Source of the DNA: Procambarus clarkii
Lineage: Eukaryota > Arthropoda > Malacostraca > Decapoda > Cambaridae
Length of the DNA stretch: 64,000 bases
Reading direction: 5' to 3'
Assembly (NCBI RefSeq): GCF_040958095.1
Contig: NC_091209.1
Coordinates: forward strand, 8,495,830-8,559,829
Shown piece by piece: positions 23,964 through 34,599 of this stretch. The notes below the pieces were generated by a model. That model saw nothing but the letters and a program-made list of their open reading frames with translations, was not told where the DNA came from and ran no database searches. The position numbers and the translations under genes were made by a program. Position 1 is the stretch's first letter, and every line of letters starts with the position of its first letter.

Positions 23964-24934
23964 TTAAGGGGGCATATCATTCTAAATCGTTATAAATTAA
24001 AAGTTGTTCAATTTGCTTATAAATTTTTTTATGAAATGGTTATAGAAAGGGCTGCAACTGGTCCAAGTTTCACCATCACACCCTAAACAGAAAAGGAGAA
24101 AAAAAATACACAACGTACTATGCAACGAATGTTCAACATTCTCAAATAATCTCACGGAACACATGTGTCAACTAAAATGTCTACTATGTGCTGTAGAAGC
24201 ACAAACTCTTGTAATAATTGTAATATGTATGTGCAATATATTTTTATTTAAATTTTTTTTTTTTTTTTTTTTTTTTTTGCTTTTTTTTTTGGCCAATATT
24301 TTTTTCTCGTTTGTTATCAAGGGATTTGCATGAAATTTGCACACCTTGCTCAATGGATGCCTATCTGCAAGGGTGCCAATTATGAACGAAATCTGTCGAA
24401 GTCAAGCTCAGCTACAGGTGGCCGAACTTGGATCTTTATTTTACTCTGGAAAGTAATTTACACCTTCAAATTACTTCACAGCTTTTATTTATTAATCAAT
24501 TTACATGCAAATTACACCTTATATGTAGCGTTTGTACTTCTACAGAATCTAGTAGACATTTTAGTCCAAAGTTTATTTGTTGATTTTATAAAAATTTATA
24601 AATATCATATATTGCATATTTTTTTAGAAGGGTAACTTTGAAAATTTATATTATTGCACTAAATACTTTTTTGATAAAACTGATCACTAGAATCCTTTAT
24701 TATGTGCTTAATTTAATATCTGAGTGTTATAGAAATGATTTTAGTTGACACATGTGTTCCCTGAAACTACTTAAAAATTCGTTGCATAATTCGTTGTTTA
24801 TTTTTTTTCTCCTTTTCTGTTTAGGGTGTGATGATGAAACTTGAACCAGCTGCAGCCCTTTCTATAACCATTTTATAAAAAAATTTATAAGCAAATTGAA
24901 CCACTTTTAATTTTACATTGATATGCCCCCTTAA
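23964..24934. mobile_element. piggyBac-type MITE with TTAA duplications and ~200-bp inverted termini
   Basis: TTAA at 23964-23967 and at 24931-24934 flanks a 963-bp element. It begins GGGGGCATATCA and ends TGATATGCCCCC. The termini pair over about 190-210 bp (23968-24180 with 24741-24930), with shared blocks TTCAATTTGCTTATAAATTT, GGTTATAGAAAGGGCTGCA, CACACCCTAAACAGAAAAGG and CACATGTGTCAACTAAAA. The internal ~560 bp is AT-rich with a poly(T) tract (24254-24277) and no transposase. The TTAA target site is typical of the piggyBac superfamily; superfamily assignment beyond that is inference. Confidence 0.8.
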
Positions 24935-24999
24935 CAATTATGTCTTGTCACATCATTCGTTGCTTCTTGTAACTATAACAACTATGTTTGTTTTATCAT

Positions 25000-25750
25000 G
25001 AAGATTCTTGGACACCAAACCGTCATACCATGATCCCAGCGGCACATAACCATGGATATGGTGGCGACCACACCATATCACCGGAAAAGAACTTTTGGTC
25101 CTAAAACTTGATCTGTTGTCTATTTTCGCCCTTAACGACCTCTGAACCCCCCTTCCCCTCCCACCTTCCCTTCAGAACGTCCTCTCTCATGCCCATGACA
25201 ATGGGTTTAACCAGACCACTGTTATTCCAACCAATGACTTGACGCGAATGTCAACCTCCCGTTACATGTGTTTAATTATGTCTTTTCTCTCTTATTATAT
25301 GCATATCTAGCCACTGAGTGAAGAGCAACGATCAGTTGACGCCATTAACACCCCGTCTGGCCACCAAGCATCAAGTCTTACTCGACAACCCAACATTCAA
25401 GCCTAGCCAACTGATGCACGCGCCACTGTGACGCGGCCCCCCAACATTCACAGGTCATTGGGTGGATACATGTAAACTGTATGTATCATAAAGGAGTTAG
25501 CAGTTAATACACAGTAAATTGGTGTGATAAGTGTGTCAGGATGTTATGCAATGCTATGTCAGTTTGGTAATAAAATATAGGTGTATGAGTTGGCATGATG
25601 TTACTCTATATACTTAAGACTTTAATATGTTATTATTTGCCCCGTAAATGAAATCTACGATGGAGAAATCTACAAACCCCGCTACTATGGCTATATATAT
25701 TATATTATTTAAATATGTCACCAGCAACAACTGGTGATTAGCGATACATG
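25000..25750. other. No gene recognised
   Basis: Mixed-composition DNA with no long ORF, tandem repeat or retroposon motif that I recognise. It leads into the TATA/Inr pair at 25758. Confidence 0.4.
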
Positions 25751-25757
25751 CAAAGAG

Positions 25758-25787
25758 TATAAAAGAGAGAGGCAGGCGTCCTCAGTC
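25758..25787 (+). promoter_or_regulatory. Candidate core promoter: TATA box plus initiator
   Basis: TATAAAAG at 25758-25765 and TCAGTC at 25782-25787. The A of the initiator lies 26 bp after the first T of the TATA box, which is the spacing of an arthropod TATA/Inr promoter. A short 25-codon ORF starts about 50 bp downstream (ATG at 25834, MSDMHQDQSTPTIYF...). No gene is recognised downstream, so it may be a chance match, an alternative promoter or an unknown small gene. Confidence 0.35.
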
Positions 25788-26129
25788 CGCTCGCCCCACA
25801 CTACTGGCAAGCTTGCCAATATTTAAGGAGATAATGTCAGACATGCACCAGGACCAGTCAACACCTACCATATACTTCTGTAGTCTAAGTTTACCAGTTT
25901 ACAGATCCTAGGTATTTATAAACATTTAGTACACCTCTTACATATCTGACTTTCTCCTTCTGTTTAAGTATACTATATATGTTATGAAATATATCTAACT
26001 TCCTTCAGTTTTGTCAGTATACTATACTGCGCATCAGGCTGGGTGATGCGCACTAGCTGGGCGCATGAGCAGGTTGTTGGTGAATGTACAGTACATTATT
26101 AACAATATAGAGGATGATGGCAAAAGCCA

Positions 26130-26370
26130 TTAGGAACATAAGAACAAAGTGTACTTCAGAAGGCCTATTGGCCAATACGAGGCAACTCTTGTTTTATTCC
26201 CACCGAATCGCCTAATTCATATAGTCTAACCTACGCTTGAAACACTCCAGCAATCCCAGACCTTACCTGATATTTAGTTTTATAAATCAATAACGCTGTT
26301 TCCAAACCAGTATTTACCCAAGTTTTTTTTTTATAAATCTAAACCTATTCAATTGATTTCCACTCAAATA
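26130..26370 (-). mobile_element. CR1-like LINE 3' end, minus strand
   Basis: GGAACATAAGAACAAAG, AAGGCCTATTGGCC, TACGCTTGAAACACTC, ATAAATCAATAACG and CCAGTATTTACCCAAG are the reverse of the 3' part of the element at 53140-53470. It has lost the reading frame. Confidence 0.6.
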
Positions 26371-26454
26371 AATTATTATGGGTGCAACAGTGACGTCACA
26401 TAATTCCCGTTGTTGGAGACAGGAAGTCTGTACATAGGCTTATCGAGGTGTTCA

Positions 26455-26622
26455 CTAGGCCAACTACTGACGTGTCACAGGATGCAAGCCACAACAGTTA
26501 TCTGCCCCAGTGGATACCTACTGCTAGGTGAACAGAGGCATCGGGTAAAAGGTAACGTATCTAACCGTTTCTGTTCTTCCTGGCTGTAAGCCGAGGAAGT
26601 AGACCACTGTGCTAAAGGCGCC
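26455..26622 (-). mobile_element. tRNA-derived SINE, minus strand
   Basis: In reverse it reads GCCTTTAGCACAGTGGTCTACTTC (A-box-like head), then ...GATGCCTCTGTTCACCTAGC, AGTAGGTATCCACTGGGGCA, GATAACTGTTGTGGC. The CTGTTCACCTAGCAGTAGGT body is shared with the SINEs at 5005 and 1552. The B box is hard to place, so it is a diverged copy. Confidence 0.5.
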
Positions 26623-26889
26623 AGCATCATTTGACATTGCCTTGATTGCAAGAATTAACCAACAAACGTGAATAATTATGTTTTTATCAGCAGTTAAATC
26701 TGGATTTTTACAATGACATCAACACATTTCTTGATCGTACAAGAGAACCATAAGAAACTCTCCATGACAGTTGGCTAAATAACTGCTTTAAGAGTATCGA
26801 AACAAATACGTGTATATTAAGAATATCCAACCAAGCAAAGTGTATGGTGATGAAGCCAACACTACTGGGGCAGTGTATCTGGGTCGGTT

Positions 26890-27136
26890 GGGTGTGTGGG
26901 GGGGGTGTGGGGGGGGTGTGGTGGTGGGTGTGGTGGGGGGTGTGGTGGGGGGTGTGGTGGGGGGTGTGGTGGGGGGTGTGGTGGGGGGTGTGGTGGGGGG
27001 TGTGGTGGGGGGTGTGGTGGGGGGTGTGGTGGGGGGTGTGGTGGGGGGTGTGGTGGGGGTGTGGTGGGGGTGTGGTGGGGGGTGTGGTGGGGGGTGTGGT
27101 GGGGGGTGTGGGGGGGTGGGGGGGTGTGGAGGGGTG
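26890..27136 (+). repeat. 12-bp G-rich minisatellite (TGTGGTGGGGGG)n
   Basis: About 19 copies of TGTGGTGGGGGG with small length changes at both ends. The plus strand has regular runs of four to seven G's, so G-quadruplex formation is plausible. ORFs in six frames (Pro/His- or Gly/Val-rich) reflect the 12-bp period. Confidence 0.93.
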
Positions 27137-27400
27137 AGTATGAAGCCTGGGGCGTGTGGGTATTGGGATAAACATTGCTGGTACACACAACTTTGGTAAA
27201 AAATTTCAGTAAACTCTCAACATTACAAGATACAGTTGTCTTGTGAACTTAAAACGTTCACAAACAACTCCGATGCATAAATGTTCCTTACCATTATCAA
27301 TGTCAAACTAGATTGGGTAGCAGGCTACAAATGTCTCGGTATATCTTAACAAGAGCAGGAACTTTCTGTAGCAAAGGTGATACATGATGGAGAGATGCCA

Positions 27401-27902
27401 GTTATGTCCGGACACAAGACAGATGGTAAACAACACACACAGGACTTGTGTCCGGACACAAGACAAATGGTAAACACAACACACTCGGGACTTGTGTCCG
27501 GACACAAGACAGACGGTAAACACAACACACTCGGGACTTGTGTCCGGACACAAGACACACGGTAAACACAACACACTCGGGACTTGTGTCCAGACACAAG
27601 ACAGACGGTAAACACAACACACTCGGGACTTGTGTCCAGACACAAGACAGACGGTAAACACAACACACTCGGGACTTGTGTCCGGACACAAGACAAATGG
27701 TAAACAACACACTCGGGACTTGTGTCCGGACACAAGACAGACGGTAAACACAACAGACTCGGGACTTGTGTCCGGACACAAGACACACGGTAAACACAAC
27801 ACACTCGGGACTTGTGTCCGGACACAAGACAAATGGTAAACACAACACACTCGGGACTTGTGTCCGGACACAAGACAGACGGTAAACACAACACACTCAG
27901 GA
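27401..27902 (+). repeat. 46-bp minisatellite with an 18-bp palindrome in each unit, 11 copies
   Basis: The unit is GGGACTTGTGTCCGGACACA then AGACAGACGGTAAACACAAC then ACACTC. CTTGTGTCCGGACACAAG is a perfect 18-bp palindrome; two units have TCCAGA. Spacer variants AAATGG, AGACGG, ACACGG recur in the same order in units 2-4 and 7-9, which points to expansion by blocks of several units. Confidence 0.92.
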
Positions 27903-28872
27903 CATCACTCTCGGGAACACTGCTCTTCACTGATCACTCTTAAAAAGAAAACACCAAACCCTTGAAAATTAATCAAATCAAACCAGAAGAGAGATGCTAT
28001 AATACAAAGTGAGAAGAGGTGACGTGGGAGAAGGTGAGGTGCAAGCGGACAAAGAAATAATACCAAGCTAAAGAAAGAAAGGAACACTAAAATAATTAAT
28101 TAGAGAAGGGAAAAGTAAATGCAAAAAAAGAGAACACTAAATGAGACACAAAGAGGCAGGGACAGAAGAGCCCCTCACACCTCGCATTGTTTCTACCACT
28201 ATAAGAGTTCCATTACGAAACAGCCTAGTTATAATCTAATGCTCTGTTCCTGTTTCAATTAGACACCCAACCCACAAATCTGAAAACTTTATAACCATTT
28301 GAAACATTCGAGCCGCCACCAATCAACTAATATGAAGCCTAAAACAAGACGAAATCAAGGGGTTTCAGTGGAAATATAGCCTAATATAACTTATTCCCAT
28401 CAGCTAGTTAGTACGGAGAAGTTACCGGGTGAATACCTCTGCAACACCTCCGCCATCTGACTGATACATGTACATGTCGCCCACCTTCAGTTGGAACACC
28501 ATCAGTGAAAGAAGGACAGATAACACAGACTGCGACAACACTATTCATATCCTTGCGAGATTAGGATCAACATTACACAACACACCAAATGCAAATATTC
28601 ATGATAATCAAATTGGTAACCAGAGTGCTTATAACCAACATTTACGTAGCTTTCATTTACTCCAATAGTTAATTAAGGCATGTAAGGGATCTCCTACAAA
28701 AGCAACTGTATCACTGACAGATGAACACAAATTTGTTTCAGAAATATTGTGTAACTCTTTTTGTAACAATTCCCATTACGCAAGTGGATAACAAATAGAT
28801 AATTACATGAATTACATTTTAAAGTTGTGGAAATATTAATTGTTCTACAAAAGAGGACTATCATAACACTCA
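27903..28872. other. No gene recognised
   Basis: A purine-rich stretch (27940-28160) and mixed DNA follow the 46-bp array. A short plus ORF (28468-28668) has no recognisable domain. I see no support for a gene. Confidence 0.4.
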
Positions 28873-29632
28873 ACTGCTACCGAGCTCGTTCACTCTTACC
28901 GAGCTCGTTCACTGTTGCTACCGAGCTCGTTCACTGTTACCGAGCTCGTTCACTGTTGCTAACGAACTCGTTCAGTGCTGCTACCGAGCTCGTTCACTGC
29001 TGCAACCGAGCTCGTTCACTGCTGCTAACGAGCTCGTTCACTGCTGCTAACGAGCTCGTTCACTGTTGCTACCGAGCTCGTTCACTGCTGCTAACGAGAT
29101 CGTTCGCTGCCGCTAACGAGATCGTTCACTGCCGCTACCGAGCTCGTTCACTGCCGCTAACGAGCTCGTTCACTGCTGCTAACGAGCTCGTTCACTGCCG
29201 CTACCGAGCTCGTTCACTGTTGCTAACGAGCTCGTTCACTGCTGCTAACGAGCTCGTTCACTGCCGCTACCGAGCTCGTTCACTGTTGCTAACGAGCTCG
29301 TTCACTGCTGCTACCGAGCTCGTTCACTGTTGCTACCGAGCTCGTTCACTGTTGCTAACGCGCTCGTTCACTGTTGCTAACGAGCTCGTTCACTGTTGCT
29401 ACCGAGCTCGTTCACTGCTGCTAACGAGCTCGTTCACTGTTGCTAACGAGCTCGTTCACTGTTGCTACCGAGCTCGTTCACTGTTGCTAACGAGCTCGTT
29501 CACTGCCGCTACCGAGCTCGTTCACTGTTGCTAACGAGCTCGTTCACTGTTGCTAACGAGCTCGTTCACTGTTGCTACCGAGCTCGTTCACTGCTGCTAA
29601 CGAGCTCGTTCACTGCCGCTACCGAGCTCGTT
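28873..29632 (+). repeat. 22-bp minisatellite with ACGAGCTCGT core, about 34 copies
   Basis: The unit is CTAACGAGCTCGTTCACTGC plus TG. Variants CTACC/CTAAC and GTTG/CTG/CCG mix freely. AACGAGCTCGTT is a 12-bp palindrome in the AAC variant. The first copies (28873-28930) are irregular (19-22 bp). ORFs over 235 codons through it are period artefacts. Confidence 0.93.
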
Positions 29633-30012
29633 CAAACTTTTTCAGGCGCTAGACCCTAACCGCCGAGACGGGAAGAGGAGTGTGTATGTCTGGGTATACA
29701 GTGTAGGGGTAAACTGTGACGTATCAGTTTAGATGTCTGGTATATGTATACAAATAGTTTACCTTATGTGGCCTTTAGGTGTATCTTGGACTTTAGTCAT
29801 GTTTCTCTCATTATGGAGTAAACCTGAAAGTTTCAATGGTCACAATTTAAGGAGACGGTGAGTAGAAACTTGTTATTGATATACACATAGAGAGGTATAC
29901 TCAGCTTCTCGGTGTATACATATTGAGTTTACTTTAAACCTGGACTATATTCAGGACTAAAGTATACTTGCTGATTGGTCAGGAGGAACTTGTGGTTACC
30001 TTAATGGCCCTA

Positions 30013-31112
30013 ATGAAGAACAAGAACTTGCTGGACACACATACACGAGGACAGTAAGAACAAGAACTTGCTGAACACACATACACGAGGACAGGAAGAA
30101 CAAGAACTTGCTGAACACACATACACGAGGACAGTAAGAACAAAAACTTGCTGAACACACACACGAGGACAGTAAGAACAAGAACTTGCTGAACACACAT
30201 ACACGAGGACAGTAAGAACAAGAACTTGCTGAACACACACACACGAGGACAGTAAGAACAAGAACTTGCTGAAGACACATACACGAGGACAGGAAGAACA
30301 AGAACTTGCTGAACACACATACACGAGGACAGGGAGAACAAGAACTTGCTGAACACACATACACGAGGACAGTAAGAACAAAAACTTGCTGAACACACAC
30401 ACGAGGACAGTAAGAACAAGAACTTGCTGAACACACACACACGAGGACAGTAAGAACAAGAACTTGCTGAAGACACATACACGAGGACAGGAAGAACAAG
30501 AACTTGCTGAACACACATACACGAGGACAGGGAGAACAAGAACTTGCTGAACACACATACACGAGGACAGTAAGAACAAAAACTTGCTGAACACACACAC
30601 GAGGACAGTAAGAACAAGAACTTGCTGAACACACATACACGAGGACAGTAAGAACAAGAACTTGCTGAACACACACACACGAGGACAGTAAGAACAAGAA
30701 CTTGCTGAACACACATACACGAGGACAGTAAGAACAAGAACTTGTTGAACACACATACACGAGGACAGTAAGAACAAGAACTTGTTGAACACACACACAC
30801 GAGGACAGTAAGAACAAGAACTTGCTGAACACACATACACGAGGACAGTAAGAACAAGAACTTGTTGAACACACACACACGAGGACAGTAAGAACAAGAA
30901 CTTGTTGAACACACACACACGAGGACAGTAAGAACAAGAACTTGCTGAACACACATACACGAGGACAGTAAGAACAAGAACTTGTTGAACACACACACAC
31001 GAGGACAGTAAGAACAAGAACTTGTTGAACACACATACACGAGGACAGTAAGAACAAGAACTTGTTGAACACACATACACGAGGACAGGGAGAACAAGAA
31101 CTTGCTGAACAC
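30013..31112 (+). repeat. 40-bp minisatellite with higher-order structure, about 27 copies
   Basis: The unit is AACACACATACACGAGGACA then GTAAGAACAAGAACTTGCTG. Some units are 38 bp (ACACACACGAGG). A multi-unit block carrying the markers AAAAACTTGC, GAAGACACAT and CAGGGAGAAC occurs twice, at about 30140-30380 and 30380-30590. Units toward 31100 use CTTGTTG instead of CTTGCTG. All three minus frames are open for 370-400 codons because of the period; they are not genes. Confidence 0.93.
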
Positions 31113-31474
31113 ACACAAAACTCACCAAGGGTTGTAAAAAATTCATGTTTATCAACAACTGTTTTACTGCCAAATTATTCTCACCAGTTAGGGAAGACGA
31201 GCCAATTAGCTGGAGCAATACATGCAGTAGTTATGGTCACGTTGTTTGTGTAACGATCCTGAACACGTGGTAGTTAGTCACCACTGACGGCCGCTTTAGG
31301 CTGGGGCACCACCCGGAAGTATGGGCACCGGAAGAAGGCACCTTTTTTTCTCCGTGTCATGTATTAGACAGTGTTTACCTTCCGTCTACAAGGAAACATT
31401 ACGTTTCGTCTTGGAAAACCTACACCTGAATGATTTTTTTCAGTCAAATCGAAAGTTTTATTGATTCTCCTCTG

Positions 31475-31650
31475 CCTTAGGCTAGCCATTGAGCCTAAAT
31501 TTATTGTCTTAAGCCAGCCTTTGGGGTCTGAATTTCCTCAGTTTTGGATCAGCCTTTACGCCTAAATTTCCTCAGCCTCAGGCCAGGATTTGGACCTAAA
31601 TTTCCTCAGTCTTTTGCAAGCCTTTGGGCCTAAATCTCAACATTTCTAAA
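31475..31650 (+). repeat. Diverged ~45-bp tandem repeat
   Basis: Four copies of a unit around AGCCTTTGGGCCTAAATTTC plus CTCAG. Divergence is high; it is an old array. Confidence 0.55.
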
Positions 31651-31854
31651 ATTTGTTATTCATCTAACTCAAAATAATAAATAAACAAATCCCAACACTT
31701 TAATTATTTGTTAAATTACCGGTCCCAGCTCCAGGTGATTCCTAGCTGAAGTACAGCCGAATATGACTCATAGCTAGGCTAGGACTCATGGTGCTCTCTA
31801 GAGCTCTTAGTGATTTTCAGCTAGGGTTGAAGGTTTAGGTGACCCCAAGCAACC

Positions 31855-31985
31855 TAACTGGGTTGCTGGGTCTAGCAACCCAATCTCCACTCTGGGTCTT
31901 ACTAACCAGCACCTACTCTGGATCTAACTAACCAGCCTCCACTCTGGGTCTAACTAACCAGCCTCCACTCTGGGAACGGACTAAT
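31855..31985 (+). repeat. ~30-bp tandem repeat, four copies
   Basis: The unit is CTCCACTCTGGGTCTAACTA plus ACCAGC. The first copy differs (GCAACCCAAT). Last two units are nearly identical. Confidence 0.65.
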
Positions 31986-32224
31986 TCTAGCCAAGAAAGT
32001 ATCAGTTTCATCGAGCATCTGGAGGCTCTGAAGTGATCGGCATAAACTCCATCAGAGGAAGACATTAGCATCTGCAAACCTCTGTTATTGCGTCACCAGA
32101 AAGTCACTCGCGTCCGTGCGATAACCTCACACGACGGTGAGTGTACAACACATCTGCAAGCCGACTATATTTCTGGTATCTGAAAGAAGCGAATGAATCT
32201 GTGGATCCATGCAAATGATCTTAC

Positions 32225-32520
32225 CTTGCGGAAACACTTGTTATAGGGGAAAAGTGTTAATTTAATTCTTGAACACTTCCTTCGGTGTGCGCTGAAACAC
32301 TTTCGCAACACTGGCACCGTTAACGGCGTGGGTGTTGGCACTGACGGAGGAGGTGGAGAGATGTGTTGTGGTGCAGGAGGCACCTGGCCGCACACTGTCG
32401 GCACCCGGCGCCAGGCTCACCCCGTCACAACCCCCACCTTGGCACCCTCTCCCTTACACCCGTGCACCACGGGAGGCACGGAGGCGTGCAGGGACCCGCC
32501 AGGCACGTGTGGTCTTCGTG
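32225..32520 (-). promoter_or_regulatory. GC-rich block with donor site: possible first exon or promoter
   Basis: A GC- and CpG-rich island in AT-rich surroundings. On the minus strand it ends in CCGCAAG followed by GTAAGATC at 32224, a strong splice donor. A noncoding first exon of the minus-strand SMYD gene would fit here, about 9.6 kb upstream of its first coding exon. The link is inference only; the block contains a proline-rich minus ORF of no known family. Confidence 0.3.
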
Positions 32521-32593
32521 TTGTTGTTGTTGTCTTAGATTTAGCTACTCGGAACGAACTGTCCATGTAGCACGGGCTATGGTGAGCCCGTAA
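32519..32593 (-). mobile_element. Palindromic retroposon tail, minus strand
   Basis: (GTT)n, CTTAGATTTAGCTACTCGGA, then CATGTAGCACGGGCTATGGT and GAGCCCGTAA. It is the reverse of the 720-800 module, and nearly identical to 16711-16785. Confidence 0.6.
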
Positions 32594-32594
32594 T

Positions 32595-33004
32595 TAAGTT
32601 CGGTTTTCGTGATAACTTTGTTACTGTGATATTTTGGTCAAGGTTTTCAATGGAGGTGGAGGTTTCCTCCTTTTCTCCCCCATGTTGAAGACTGGGACAC
32701 ACTAGTGAACACTGTGCAACTATATCCGCCACCAAGATAATGTTATTAAGACAAGACTAAAACCAGTGCGCTAAAACAGAAGAGGAAAAGAAACGGGGGG
32801 GGGGGGGGGGTGGTCTTCAGATATACCTGTCTTAAAGTTTAGTTAGTCCACCTCTCCATCATCTCTTGCTGAGTCGTACTTGCACTGTTTAAGCTAAGGG
32901 TCGGTAGCTCATTTTAAAGCCTGATACTGGCATGTGATTTGATCAGATGTTTTGGTCTGTGTCGGGAGGTGTTAGTATTTCTGGGGATATAAATAAGGTT
33001 TTCC
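32595..33004. other. No gene; G16 homopolymer inside
   Basis: Nothing recognised apart from a run of 16 G's at 32795-32810. Confidence 0.5.
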
Positions 33005-33118
33005 TGTATTAGCACGAAATAGAACACGAAACAATGGGCATAAATAGGATAAGTTTAGATTTAGGAAAGACCTGGGTAAATACTGGTTTGGAAACAGGGT
33101 TGTGGATTTGTGGAAGAT
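33005..33118 (+). mobile_element. LINE fragment next to a minisatellite
   Basis: GAACACGAAACAATGGGCAT, AAGTTTAGATTTAGGAAAGA and CTGGGTAAATACTGGTTTGG match the CR1-like remnant at 53222-53300 on the plus strand. The similarity stops where the 31-bp array begins (GGAAGATGGGTGTGG). Confidence 0.65.
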
Positions 33119-33795
33119 GGGTGTGGGGGTCGACTACCACCCACATGATGAGTGTAGGGGTCCACTACCACCCACATGATGAGTGTGGGGGTCCACTACC
33201 ACCCACATGATGGGTGTGGGGGTTCACTACCGCCCACAGGATGGGTGTGGGGGTCCACTACCACCCACATAATGAGTGTGGGGGTCCACTACCACCCACA
33301 TGATGGGTGTGGGGATCCACTACCGCCCACATAATGAGTGTGGGGGTTCACTACCACCCACATAATGAGTGTGGGGGTCCACTACCACCCACATGATGGG
33401 TGTGGGGGTCCACTACCACCCACATGATGGGTGTGGGGGTCCACTACCACCCACATAATGAGTGTGGGGGTCCACTACTGCCCACATGATGGGTGTGGGG
33501 GTCCACTACCACCCACATGATGAGTGTGGGGGTCCACTACCACCCACATGATGGGTGTGGGGGTCCACTACCGCCCACATAATGAGTGTGGGGGTCCACT
33601 ACCACCCACATGATGAGTGTGGGGTTCACTACCACCCACATGATGGGTGTGGGGGTCCACTACCGCCCACATAATGAGTGTGGGGGTCCACTACCACCCA
33701 CATGATGGGTGTGGGGGTCCACTACCGCCCACATAATGAGTGTGGGGGTCCACTACCACCCACATGATGAGTGTGGGGTCCACTACCACCCTCAA
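33119..33795 (+). repeat. 31-bp minisatellite, about 21 copies
   Basis: The unit is GATGGGTGTGGGGGTCCACT then ACCACCCACAT. Variants: ATGAG/ATGGG, GATG/AATG and ACCAC/ACCGC. The first unit grows directly out of LINE sequence (GGAAGATGGGTGTGGGGGTC). Confidence 0.92.
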
Positions 33796-34189
33796 ACTGG
33801 GTATAGAGTGCATGATAAATGAACTAAACAGAAACGTGTGTCACTGAAGACTGCTTATTTGTTTCTGTTGTTGAGATATGACTGAATGTTGGTTAGAGAG
33901 AGAGCGCTTGCATCCTGCAATGTCGAAGTTTAAGTAGGTTATCGTGATTTATTGCATTCATTGAATTAATCTTTTGTTTCAAATGATGTTACACAATGTA
34001 AAATAAATATATTTTTTCTGGGTTAAGAACGATATAAGAGCAAATACTGACACTCAAACGCCACAAAGCACGAGTATAAGGAGTTATATGTTGTGTATAA
34101 CTAAGGACTATATGTACGGACAACACAAAACATCCACTAGACAGTGTGACATTGTAATCGCCAAAATTAGGCTGGGATATCTATACTAA

Positions 34190-34415
34190 TGGCAGATGGC
34201 TGCCGGTAGTGAATCCCCAACGGTGACTGTCCTCCTAAGGTTTTCCAACGTCAAGAAACGTACTAAAGTGCCCTCTCCTAACCTACCAGACGACCCAAAA
34301 TAGAAATACGAGAGCATGTCAATTACGCGAGCCGCTTACATTTTCTAGTACGACGATTTTTTGCCTGAAGTATGTCAAAATGTGACGTTATGTTAGGAGG
34401 ACGGGTTAGTGCGAT
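34190..34415 (+). repeat. Dispersed repeat, possible MITE (copy 1)
   Basis: It matches in reverse orientation 38641-38830. Shared blocks: AAAGTGCCCTCTCCTAACCT, ACCAGA-GAC, GCGAGCCGC, CATTTTCTAGTACGA and GTCAAAATGT. This copy is bounded by GTCCTCCTAA (34226) and TTAGGAGGAC (34395), which are inverted with respect to each other. Confidence 0.5.
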
Positions 34416-34599
34416 CATCCCGACTGTGAACAACAGTTGGGACACTCGCCCCAACACTATATTTTCGCGTGTCCTGTTATCAGTGACCTCAGGCTAATGG
34501 CAGGAGATACTCTGAGCTCTGTAACTATTCCATACTCACAAATATTGGGAGATAGGCGTCATGGGCTCTACCCAGAGTTTGTTAGTACAAGATAGTAGA

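Noticed and set aside
27401-29632. Regularly spaced repeats resembling a CRISPR array
   Set aside because: Spacers are themselves repeats rather than unique sequences, and the genes around are eukaryotic with introns.
29979-31218. Minus-strand ORFs of 370-400 codons rich in Val/Cys/Ser
   Set aside because: All three minus frames are open because of the 40-bp minisatellite; no start context, splice sites or domain.
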